Translations under genes and position numbers: made by a program
Shown: one piece after another, positions 36,827 to 43,965 of the stretch
How the letters are laid out: each line of letters opens with the position of its first letter
Numbering within the stretch: position 1 is the first letter of the stretch
From: Candidatus Bipolaricaulota bacterium
Lineage (GTDB): Bacteria; Bipolaricaulota; Bipolaricaulia; Bipolaricaulales; Bipolaricaulaceae
Reading direction: 5' to 3'
Length of the DNA: 47,441 bases
NCBI GenBank assembly: GCA_014360985.1
Contig: JACIWK010000013.1
Coordinates: 1 to 47,441 of the forward strand
The notes under the pieces: model-generated
What the model saw: the letters and a program-made list of their open reading frames with translations, nothing else
The model's database searches: none
What the model was told of the DNA's origin: nothing

Positions 36827-37689
36827 CGGCCCCACCCCGCGAGGAGCTCGAGCGCGGCCTCGACCGGCGAGGTGTCGCTGGGGAACAGGAAGTAGGGGCT
36901 CGCCATCTCCCGGCAGGCATCGGCTAATCCTTCGTTCCACTCTCGTAAAGCGTCACGGTAGGCGCGGGCCGCGCCGACCCCAAGGACGAGGGACCTCCCG
37001 CGGCGGGTCTCCACGTCGAGGAGCCGCACTTCCCCCAACCGGGGCGGATCGAGGTCGGCGCGCGCCAGGACCTGCGCCGCGGCCACGGCGTGGCGGCCAT
37101 GGCGGAGGGCAAGGAGCCCGTCCCGGTACCCATCCGGGGAAAGGAAGTCCGAGATGATGACGCATAGGCCCGGCTCGGGCCTGGTCTCAACCCACGCGGT
37201 GAGGGATCCCGACAGGTCGGTCTGCCCCGCGGGGGACAGGCTGAGGAGCGACTGCAACGCGGTGGCGAGGGCGGTCCTCCCCCGTCGCGGGCGGGGGGCC
37301 GAGGCGGAACGGTCGCGGAATGGGCACAGGGCGAACCGGTCCTGCCCGCGGTACGCGACGAAGAGGAGGGCTGCCGCGAGCCGTTTGCTGAACAGGTCTT
37401 TCTTTCCTTCGGCCATGGACCGGCTCGCGTCGAGGAGGATGTACAGCGGCGCCTCGACCTCATGGGCGAACGTCTTCGTCACCAACCGCCGATGGCGGGC
37501 GTACACCGCCCAGTCGATGAGCCGGAAGTCGTCCCCCGGCTGGTAGGGGCGGTGGTCGGCGAACTCAAGCGATGTCCCCCGACGGCGGGCGAGGTGCCCG
37601 CCGGGGAGGACGCCCCCCGGACGGCGCAGGGTGAGGCGGGCCCGGGCAAGGGCCCTCAGCTCCCCAGGGGAGAGGAGCGACTCAGTCAT
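36823..37689 (-). CDS. DUF58 domain protein
   Basis: 288 residues. ATG 37689 overlaps the moxR stop (ATGA). The DUF58 hallmark is present near residue 35-65 (RRGTSLEFADHRPYQPGDDF and RLIDWAVYAR). A VWA-like fold follows with a complete metal site: LLDASRSMAEG, GQTDLSGSL and IISDFLSPDG. DUF58 proteins almost always sit beside MoxR ATPases and VWA proteins, as here. They are regarded as clients or adaptors of the ATPase. It has no transmembrane segment, so it is cytoplasmic. Confidence 0.92.
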   Translation of the reverse strand: MTESLLSPGELRALARARLTLRRPGGVLPGGHLARRRGTSLEFADHRPYQPGDDFRLIDWAVYARHRRLVTKTFAHEVEAPLYILLDASRSMAEGKKDLFSKRLAAALLFVAYRGQDRFALCPFRDRSASAPRPRRGRTALATALQSLLSLSPAGQTDLSGSLTAWVETRPEPGLCVIISDFLSPDGYRDGLLALRHGRHAVAAAQVLARADLDPPRLGEVRLLDVETRRGRSLVLGVGAARAYRDALREWNEGLADACREMASPYFLFPSDTSPVEAALELLAGWGR

Positions 37690-38657
37690 GGGGCGCGGAC
37701 CGCCTTCCCCGCCTCCTCCACGAGCTCGGCGGCGGACACGCCGTCGGCGTCGGCGCGGAAGTTGGGGATGATCCGGTGCACGAGCGCCGGCCGCAGCACG
37801 GCCTGGATGTCCTCCACCGCGACATGGTACCGTCCAGCGAGGAACGCCCGGGCCTTGGCGCCCCACACGAGGGCGAGGCTCCCCCGTGGGCTCGCCCCGT
37901 ACTGGACGTAGCGGCGCACCGCCTCGGGTGCGGTGGGGCTCCCAGGGTGCGTCGCTAGGACCAATGCCGCCGCGTACTCCATGAGCGGGCGCGGCACGGG
38001 GTACTCCGCCACCACGGCCTGGGCCCGCCGCACCCCCTCCTCAGAGAGGAGGGGGTCGGGCAGGGCGATCCCTTCTCCCTCTGTGTTCCGCCGCACGATC
38101 TCCACGAGCTCACGCTCGTCGGGGAACCCAACCTCGGCCTTGAACAGGAACCGGTCCACCTGGGCCTCGGGGAGGGGATAGGTCCCCTCCATCTCGATCG
38201 GGTTCTGGGTGGCAAGCACGGTGAACGGGTTCGGCAAGGGGTGGGTCTCGGTGCCGATCGTGGCCTGCCCCTCCTGCATCGCCTCGAGGAGGGCGCTCTG
38301 GGTCTTCGGCGTCGCCCGGTTCACCTCGTCGGCAAGCACGACGTGGGCGAACACCGGGCCGGGCAAGAACCGGAACCCATCTCCGGAGAACACGTTCGTG
38401 CCCACGATGTCGGCGGGCATAAGGTCGGGGGTGAACTGGATCCGGGAGAACGAGAGCCCGAGCGCACGGGCCAGCGCCCGCACGAGGAGGGTCTTCCCCA
38501 GCCCGGGTACCCCCTCGAGGAGGACATGCCCCCGCGCGAGGATCGCCCACAGCGCGATCTCGACGACCCGTCCCTGGCCGACGATGACCCCCGCCAGCCT
38601 CCCCTGCAGGGCCTTGAACGCTTCCTGGGCCTGAGCCAGATCTTCCTTGGTGATCAC
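37686..38657 (-). CDS. MoxR-family AAA+ ATPase
   Basis: 323 residues. GTG 38657 has GGAGGGAACCC upstream and overlaps the preceding stop (GTGA). Walker A is GVPGLGKTLL and Walker B VVLADEVNRATPK. Sensor 1 is VLATQNPIEMEGTYPLPEAQ, with the arginine-finger region at DRFLFK. The ASPRGSLAL sensor-2 region and AAA lid complete the MoxR pattern. MoxR ATPases act as chaperones that insert metals or cofactors into, or remodel, VWA-domain partners. Three such partners are encoded immediately downstream. Confidence 0.95.
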   Translation of the reverse strand: MITKEDLAQAQEAFKALQGRLAGVIVGQGRVVEIALWAILARGHVLLEGVPGLGKTLLVRALARALGLSFSRIQFTPDLMPADIVGTNVFSGDGFRFLPGPVFAHVVLADEVNRATPKTQSALLEAMQEGQATIGTETHPLPNPFTVLATQNPIEMEGTYPLPEAQVDRFLFKAEVGFPDERELVEIVRRNTEGEGIALPDPLLSEEGVRRAQAVVAEYPVPRPLMEYAAALVLATHPGSPTAPEAVRRYVQYGASPRGSLALVWGAKARAFLAGRYHVAVEDIQAVLRPALVHRIIPNFRADADGVSAAELVEEAGKAVRAP

Positions 38658-39937
38658 GGGTTCCCTCCAATGAGTTCGAAGTAGCGCCGTACGAGGTCGC
38701 GGAGCTCGGGGGGGATCCCTCGGGCGCGGAGGACGACCTCCACCTCCTGCGGAGTGAGGACGGATGGAGCGTGGGCGGTTGGCGGCGGCTCCCCGGGGAT
38801 CGCGGGGACGAGGTACGACCGCAGCGGGCCCTCCCCGCCCGCGGTGGGGACCCGCTCCATTTCCGTGGGGGGCGAACCCCATTCCCCATCTGGGCCGGCT
38901 TCAAGCGGCTCGCCCCCCGACGTGCCGGGGGCATCGACCGGCTCCCCTGCCACCAGTCCGGCGTCCTCGATCGCGCCCCGCGCCCCCGCTCCTCCAGGGA
39001 GGAGCTCCGGCTCGAGCCCCTCGATCGCGACGTGGGGGGGAAAGCCGGGTTCCGCGGGCCCTCCCCCTGCGGCGGGGCCCTGCCCCTCGCCAGCCCGCTC
39101 CGCCGCCTCGAGCACGGCCTCCACAGCCTGGGCCGCCTCCGCCGCTGCCCCCTCGTCGCCCTGGTCGAGGAGCTCCTCGACTCGCTCCCGGAGATCCTGG
39201 CGCGCCACCCGCTCCGCGAGCGGGGCGAGCTCGGCCCGCTCGGACGGGGAGATGCCCCCCGGCACGGCAGCGGTGATCCGCTCCGCAAGCCGACGCAGGA
39301 GCCCCTCCTCCGTGGCGAGGCGGGCGATGACCTCCTCCTCGGAGAGCCCGTCCGCGAACCCGTCCTCCAGGCCGAGGACCGCGGCGAGGAGGTCCTGGTA
39401 CGGCGAGTACCCGGGGAGATCGGCCAGCGCGGGGAAGCTCGGGACGGCGGATGGCCGCTCAACCCCCTCCTCCGGTCCGGGGGGGGCGATCTCCACCACG
39501 AGGGCCGGCCCGATCGCCGGCGCAGGAGGCGGGGGGGGCTCGCGCGCGGGGAGGAACCCCACCGCGAGGGCGAGCCCGCACGAGAGGGCCGACGCCGCGA
39601 TCTCCGCTGGGCCGGCCACGAGCCGCCACGGTTGTCTCCCCACCGATTCGATCTCGGCGAGGAGCAGCTCGCGGAAGGCCGGGGTCCCGCGGCGGGTGAG
39701 CACGGCGAGGGCGGCCAGCCTCTCCCCGACCCCCAGCCTACGCCCCGCGCGCAGCAGGACACGATCCCAGGTCAGGGGCCACGCCCCGCCGGAAGCAGCG
39801 AGGACGGGCACCGTGAGCCACACACCAGCGGGGAGCACCGTTCCCACGCTCCGGCCGACGAGGATCGCGGCGAGGACCGCCACCGTGCCCGCCAATCCGG
39901 CCCGAACCCCGTTGCGGATTCGGGCCCACCGCCTCAC
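38654..39937 (-). CDS. MoxR-operon membrane protein with long Pro/Glu-rich cytosolic or periplasmic tail
   Basis: 427 residues. GTG 39937 overlaps the upstream stop (GTGA). A longer open frame to 40207 is antisense-like and ignored. Two close helices (about 10-45) and a third (~120-140) are followed by a ~270-residue Pro/Glu/Gly/Ala-rich low-complexity region. The end is conserved-looking (LTPQEVEVVLRARGIPPELR, then LVRRYFELIGG). Proteins ending this way, with a 'PPE/YR..VRRYFE' motif, are common partners in MoxR/DUF58 operons. No enzymatic domain is visible. Confidence 0.75.
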   Translation of the reverse strand: MRRWARIRNGVRAGLAGTVAVLAAILVGRSVGTVLPAGVWLTVPVLAASGGAWPLTWDRVLLRAGRRLGVGERLAALAVLTRRGTPAFRELLLAEIESVGRQPWRLVAGPAEIAASALSCGLALAVGFLPAREPPPPPAPAIGPALVVEIAPPGPEEGVERPSAVPSFPALADLPGYSPYQDLLAAVLGLEDGFADGLSEEEVIARLATEEGLLRRLAERITAAVPGGISPSERAELAPLAERVARQDLRERVEELLDQGDEGAAAEAAQAVEAVLEAAERAGEGQGPAAGGGPAEPGFPPHVAIEGLEPELLPGGAGARGAIEDAGLVAGEPVDAPGTSGGEPLEAGPDGEWGSPPTEMERVPTAGGEGPLRSYLVPAIPGEPPPTAHAPSVLTPQEVEVVLRARGIPPELRDLVRRYFELIGGNP

Positions 39938-40554
39938 CTGCCCGAGAACCCTCGCTCCGCCCACAGCCACGCTCCGAGGGCCCCGAGGTCGAGCGCTCCA
40001 TAGAGGACGATCCCCCACCACCCCGCTCGCGCCCCGGCCCACAGCCCGCCCACCGCCACGAGCGGGCTCACGGGGAGGCCGGCGAGACCGGGGAGGAAGA
40101 CGACGAGGAGGAGGGTGCCGTACTTCAGCGCGAACCGGAGCCCATCCGAGTGTACCGCTGCGCCAATACCGTGGCCAGCAAGGGCCCAGAACACGCCGTA
40201 GACGCACAGGAAGAGGAGGATCCCCCCGAACGGGATCGCGGGAAGCCCCAACTCCACGCGGTGGATGAGGAGGAACGGGAGGACGAGCGCCAGCCCAAAT
40301 GCGACCAGCCCCACCAGCCGCCCCACCTTCCGCCAGAACGGGTACGCACCATACCCTCGCTCCGCCTCCCCGATCTGGAGCGCGAGGAACCCGAGGAGGA
40401 ACGCCACCGCTTGGGGGAGGAACGGCCCCCGGACCACCGTGGTGAACGCGTCCGGTGCCGACCCCGGCCAGAGAAGGGCAGCGGCGAACGCGGCCCCGGA
40501 GAGGATCGCGAACGCGTGGTACGGGGTGACGAGGCCCTCCGCGAACCTAATCAC
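39934..40554 (-). CDS. Polytopic membrane protein of the MoxR operon
   Basis: 206 residues with about six to seven hydrophobic helices connected by short loops. No conserved catalytic residues stand out. ATG 40554 overlaps the previous gene's stop by 8 nt, and its own stop overlaps the next start. It resembles the anonymous polytopic proteins that often sit upstream of moxR. Function unknown. Confidence 0.75.
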   Translation of the reverse strand: MIRFAEGLVTPYHAFAILSGAAFAAALLWPGSAPDAFTTVVRGPFLPQAVAFLLGFLALQIGEAERGYGAYPFWRKVGRLVGLVAFGLALVLPFLLIHRVELGLPAIPFGGILLFLCVYGVFWALAGHGIGAAVHSDGLRFALKYGTLLLVVFLPGLAGLPVSPLVAVGGLWAGARAGWWGIVLYGALDLGALGAWLWAERGFSGR

Positions 40555-41857
40555 GCGGCTCCCATCGCAACCGGTAGGTCAAGAAGGCGACCTCGCCCCG
40601 GCGCTCCTCGGCCCAGTCCACGAACAGGCGGTCCCCCTCCGCCGCGCGGATCGCCGCGAGGAGCGGGGCGAACCCGGCGTCCACCTCACCCCCCCCATCC
40701 GAGCCCACCCCCACTTCCTCCCCACCCTCCCCCCACGCCGGTCCATACCGCCACAGGACCGCGGCCTGCCCCGCCCCGAGCGAGACCCGCGTCCGGGGGC
40801 CCTCCCCTCCCCAACACCACTCCGCCGCTGCCACCACCCGCTCCCCCCCCGCCGGGACCCGCTCCACCCACCACCCCGCCACCTCCCACACCCCACCCCG
40901 TCGGGGGACGATCACGAGCGTATCCAGACAAAACCAGATGTCGCTCGATCCAGTAAGGCTGTATTGAACAAAAGTTACCGTCTGTGGGCTTTCATACAAA
41001 ACAGGGTAAATCAGGGAGAAAGCAAGCGAGAGGGTGAGGAGGAGCGCTACGCGAGGCGCCCCGCCCCGCCGGGAGAGGGGGGGGAGGGCGAACCCGAGGA
41101 GGAGAAGGTAGAGGGCGGTCCCCCCGAGGAGGGCGCCCACTGGGGGAGGGCGGGGGGCGTGGAGGCGCAGGGCCGCGCGGAGGTCGGCATCGCTAGGCGA
41201 CGACGCCGTCGCGGCCACAGGGAGCCCATCCACTTTCCCTCCCCCGTACGCCGCCCACGCGCGAAGGGCCGCCTCCGGCCGAGCCGATGCCGTGGCCCCT
41301 GGAGCGATCCGGACGCGGGAGAGAGCGGAGAGGAGGAGGGGATCGTCGGGGAGCTCTTCTGGCGCCAGGAACACGACCGGTCCCGGGCCCAGTTCACCAC
41401 CCCATGTCCCCACGATGGCGACGGGCTTCTCCACCGTGGGACGCAACGGGATCGTAGCGCGGGCGAGCTCGACCCCGTCCCGCTCGACGAGGATCGTCAC
41501 CGGCTCCGAACCGGCCTCGACCGGCCACGGGAAGGCAAACCGCGCCCGTCCCCCCGGGGCGAGGACGAGCGGCGCCTCCAGCCGCTGGGTGGCCTGCCCC
41601 CGCCATCCCGACCCCACCCGCTGCACGGCGACGAGGGTTCCGGTGAGAGGGACGCTCGCCCCATTCTCGACCGTGACCCAAAGTGGGTTCACCTCCCCCA
41701 CCACGGCGAGGCCCTCCCACCCCACCTCGCCCCCGAGCCGGATCGGCGCGGCCGTGGCCCCCCCGGCGATGTACCACGCCGCGGCGCCAACGAGGAGGGA
41801 TCCGATCCCCCACCGCCGGAGGCGAGCCGTGAAGGGGGGACCAGCGCACCGCCTCAT
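40547..41857 (-). CDS. Membrane-anchored protein with extracytoplasmic beta domain
   Basis: 436 residues. ATG 41857 overlaps the recombinase stop (ATGA). A signal/anchor helix (~16-36) is followed by a beta-sandwich-like region (~40-150: VTVENGASVPLTGTL, ARFAFPWPVEAG). A second soluble part and a helical hairpin follow (~253-300), then a C-terminal soluble domain of about 130 residues. The layout resembles BatD/DUF4350-like members of MoxR operons, but I cannot assign a family. The segment after the hairpin (about 40915-41030) is strikingly AT-rich relative to its surroundings. Confidence 0.75.
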   Translation of the reverse strand: MRRCAGPPFTARLRRWGIGSLLVGAAAWYIAGGATAAPIRLGGEVGWEGLAVVGEVNPLWVTVENGASVPLTGTLVAVQRVGSGWRGQATQRLEAPLVLAPGGRARFAFPWPVEAGSEPVTILVERDGVELARATIPLRPTVEKPVAIVGTWGGELGPGPVVFLAPEELPDDPLLLSALSRVRIAPGATASARPEAALRAWAAYGGGKVDGLPVAATASSPSDADLRAALRLHAPRPPPVGALLGGTALYLLLLGFALPPLSRRGGAPRVALLLTLSLAFSLIYPVLYESPQTVTFVQYSLTGSSDIWFCLDTLVIVPRRGGVWEVAGWWVERVPAGGERVVAAAEWCWGGEGPRTRVSLGAGQAAVLWRYGPAWGEGGEEVGVGSDGGGEVDAGFAPLLAAIRAAEGDRLFVDWAEERRGEVAFLTYRLRWEPRD

Positions 41858-42471
41858 TGCGGGAGGCCGTTCACCGCTTCCAGCGCATCGGACGAGAGGA
41901 CGTCGGCGTAGACCTGGGTCGTGCGGATCGAGGCGTGACCGAGCTGCTTCTGGACCAGACGGAGGTTGAACTTGCTCGCGCGGTAGAGGAGGGACGCGTA
42001 GGTGTGGCGGCAGGAGTGGATCGTGAACCGGGACGGGAGGCCGACCTGGGCTGCAAGGCGCTTGAACATGAGGTACACCGCCTGCCGGGTGAGGGGGCCG
42101 CCGCGCGGGGAGAGGAACAGGAGGTCCCCCTCGCCGACTCCCTCCCCAACGGCCCGCTTCCAGGCGAGGTACTCCCGGAGGTGATCGCGCAGGGCCTGGC
42201 CGATGTCCACCCCCCGCTCCTTGCCGCCCTTCCCGTGCCGGACGATGATCGCGGAGTGGCCCGGCTCAAGCAGGAGGTCGCCCACCCGCAGGGCAACGAT
42301 CTCCGACACGCGCAGCCCCGCGTCGAGGGCCACGTGGAGGATCGCCCAGTCCCGCACCGGACTCTTGCGCCCGTTCCGCCGGGCGAGGTCGGCCTCTCGG
42401 CGGGCATGGGCCTTCAGCCGGCGCACCTGGTCCGGGGTCAGGAAATCCTCCTGCGTCAGCTGCAGCGGCAC
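41854..42471 (-). CDS. Short tyrosine recombinase (XerC/D-like catalytic domain only)
   Basis: 205 residues from GTG 42471, with AAGGGGGAGAG upstream. The full tyrosine-recombinase active site is present: Arg54 (AGLRVSE), Lys in GKGGKER (81-87), HSCRH (His152, Arg155), His179 (LGHAS) and the nucleophile Tyr188 (TTQVYADV). The ~100-residue N-terminal SAM-like core-binding domain of normal XerC/XerD is missing, and the start is well supported, so it is not a truncation artefact of start choice. It could cut and rejoin DNA but may need a partner for site recognition. It is the first gene of the MoxR/VWA run and overlaps the second by 4 nt. Confidence 0.92.
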   Translation of the reverse strand: MPLQLTQEDFLTPDQVRRLKAHARREADLARRNGRKSPVRDWAILHVALDAGLRVSEIVALRVGDLLLEPGHSAIIVRHGKGGKERGVDIGQALRDHLREYLAWKRAVGEGVGEGDLLFLSPRGGPLTRQAVYLMFKRLAAQVGLPSRFTIHSCRHTYASLLYRASKFNLRLVQKQLGHASIRTTQVYADVLSSDALEAVNGLPQ

Positions 42472-42490
42472 CGCTCTCCCCCTTGATCAG

Positions 42491-42518
42491 TTTACATTTG
42501 GAACGCACTACTTTACAT
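42491..42518. repeat. Two TTTACAT direct repeats, two helical turns apart
   Basis: TTTACAT at 42491-42497 and 42512-42518, 21 bp start to start. One covers the -10 box and the other lies between it and the RBS, an arrangement typical of an operator bound by a dimer. The TTTACA core recurs in inverted form at the end of the palindrome at 42577-42594. Confidence 0.55.
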
Positions 42519-42538
42519 AAGAGTGGCCCAACCGTCAA
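42510..42538 (-). promoter_or_regulatory. Promoter of the recombinase-MoxR-VWA operon
   Basis: On the - strand TTGACG (42538-42533), 17-bp spacer, TAAAGT (42515-42510). The start codon is 39 nt downstream. The -10 box overlaps one TTTACAT repeat. Confidence 0.7.
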
Positions 42539-42576
42539 CTCCCGTCTCGCACGATGTTTCCCACCGGGGCGACTTA

Positions 42577-42594
42577 ACAAAAGGGGCCTTTTGT
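42577..42594. repeat. 18-bp palindrome between the recombinase and HD genes
   Basis: ACAAAAGGGGCCTTTTGT, 8-bp perfect arms around GG. The arms extend to 11 bp with one mismatch (42574-42597). It lies 39 nt upstream of the -35 box. It could be an operator, a recombinase site or a weak bidirectional terminator. The rest of 42480-42673 shows only GC-rich runs. Confidence 0.65.
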
Positions 42595-42673
42595 AAAGGG
42601 CAGCCTGAGAGGGCTTCCGGGGCCCCCCCGCCTCCTTCCCTCTCGAGTCCCGCGGAGGGCATTTGCGGGCCTC

Positions 42674-43426
42674 TCAATCGAGGGCGTAGCGGCCGATGAT
42701 CTTCTTCTCCTCCCCCTCGATCTCCGCCGACACCTCGATGTACGGGCGCAGCCCTGACGTCAGGAGCTTCTCCTTGAGCAGGCTGTCCAGCTGGAAAATC
42801 CCCGCGGAGTTCGTCATCCGGACGTGGATGTGGACCGGCTTCTCCTTCCCCGGCTTGAGCTCCACCTTCTCGATCGCAAGCGCGGACACGCTGTGGATCG
42901 TCGGCTCGCCGACCCGGAACGGGATCCGCGCCCGCCCCTTCTCCATGTCCAGGGCGTCCGCCACCTTGAGGATCCCGCCCTCCACGGTCAGCGGACGAAC
43001 GGACGCCCGGTGGGCCCAGATCGCGTGCATCGTCTCGGCGAGGATCACCGTCCGGGCCGGCTCGGCGTAGATCCCCTCCAGGAGCTCGTCGAGGAGGGTC
43101 GGGGCGAGGATCATCGAGAACAGCTCGTGGTCCGTGCGGTGGATGGCGTGCCCCACATCGTGGAGCGCTGCCCCGAGCACGACCACCACCTGCGCATCCT
43201 CATACCCAAGCCCGTGGTCCGTGACCCCCAGCTTGACCCCGGCCCCATGGAGGAGCTCGAGGAGCCGCAACGCGATCCGGGTCACAATCCGGACGTGGGT
43301 CGGCCCGTGGTCGTTGATCTTGAGGCGGTCGATCGCCGTGATGTTGGAACATGTCGACAGCACCCGCAGCCGTTGCGACCGGGCGATCGCCTTCCTCACC
43401 CGCTCAAGCTTCGTCTCGGTGGCCAT
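42674..43426 (-). CDS. HD-domain metal-dependent phosphohydrolase
   Basis: 250 residues. The HD metal-binding motifs are visible: H in INDHGPTHV, the HD pair in GAALHDVGHAIHR, and later His/Asp in MHAIWAHRA and VADALDMEKGRARIP. A C-terminal alpha/beta domain (~170-250) carries VHIHVRM and EIEGEEKKIIG. Such proteins hydrolyse nucleotides or phosphomonoesters. The substrate is not apparent. ATG 43426 has no Shine-Dalgarno but follows a GACAAT box by 6 nt. It starts 13 nt after the HTH gene. Confidence 0.85.
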   Translation of the reverse strand: MATETKLERVRKAIARSQRLRVLSTCSNITAIDRLKINDHGPTHVRIVTRIALRLLELLHGAGVKLGVTDHGLGYEDAQVVVVLGAALHDVGHAIHRTDHELFSMILAPTLLDELLEGIYAEPARTVILAETMHAIWAHRASVRPLTVEGGILKVADALDMEKGRARIPFRVGEPTIHSVSALAIEKVELKPGKEKPVHIHVRMTNSAGIFQLDSLLKEKLLTSGLRPYIEVSAEIEGEEKKIIGRYALD

Positions 43427-43432
43427 GGGGGG

Positions 43433-43438
43433 ATTGTC
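43433..43438 (-). promoter_or_regulatory. Possible -10 box for a leaderless HD-hydrolase transcript
   Basis: GACAAT on the - strand, 6 nt before ATG 43426, overlapping the end of the HTH gene. The intervening bases are all C on the - strand, so no RBS exists there. Confidence 0.4.
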
Positions 43439-43439
43439 C

Positions 43440-43874
43440 CTATCTCCACCGCTCCCACCAACTTCCCCCCCCGGCCTCGCGGCGGGACCGGGCCTCCAGC
43501 GCCGCGACCCGCCCCGCGAGGTCCCGCACCTCGGCCGCCAGGTGCTCCATGAGCACCCTCCACCCCCCCTCGTCCTGCTCCTCTGGTTTCGTCCGGTTGC
43601 GGGCGATAGGGGACGATTCCCCAACGATCATGTGCTCATTCCGTTCATGCTTATAACGTAAGATATTAGACGCTTCAGTCAGAGTATGCCCGGTTTCGCA
43701 CAAAGCCTGGAGGTCACGGAGGAGGGCCAGGCCGTCCGGGGTGAGGAGGATCTGGTTGTTGGGGCCGCGCCGCAGCGACCCCGCGAGGAGATCGCGAATC
43801 GCCTCGATGCGGTTGCGGACCTGGTTCTCGGTCGAGAGCCCGAGGAGGGCAACGAGCTCAGGCACGGTATGCAT
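43440..43874 (-). CDS. MerR-like helix-turn-helix protein with C-terminal coiled coil
   Basis: 144 residues. ATG 43874 is preceded by AAAGGAGG. Residues 1-70 look like a winged HTH of MerR/RacA type: TVPELVALLGLSTENQVRNR, then NQILLTPDGLALLRDLQALC and a helix GHTLTEASNILR. A short basic, AT-rich-coded linker follows. A predicted coiled coil (~105-135, LMEHLAAEVRDLAGRVAALE) would dimerise it. It is divergent from mutL and followed by the HD gene, so it may regulate either. The target is unknown. Confidence 0.75.
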   Translation of the reverse strand: MHTVPELVALLGLSTENQVRNRIEAIRDLLAGSLRRGPNNQILLTPDGLALLRDLQALCETGHTLTEASNILRYKHERNEHMIVGESSPIARNRTKPEEQDEGGWRVLMEHLAAEVRDLAGRVAALEARSRREAGGGSWWERWR

Positions 43875-43965
43875 CGCTTTTGCCTCCTTTCGTCCTGTCC
43901 GGGCGAGCGTAGCGGGAAGGGAGGGGTGTGGCAAGTGCAGGGCGGGGGAAGTAGGCTTGGGCTGT

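Noticed and set aside
37686-42471. The MoxR/VWA run as an antiviral defence system
   Set aside because: The gene order is that of Bat/MoxR stress and maturation operons. No nuclease, toxin or sensor domain is present apart from the recombinase.
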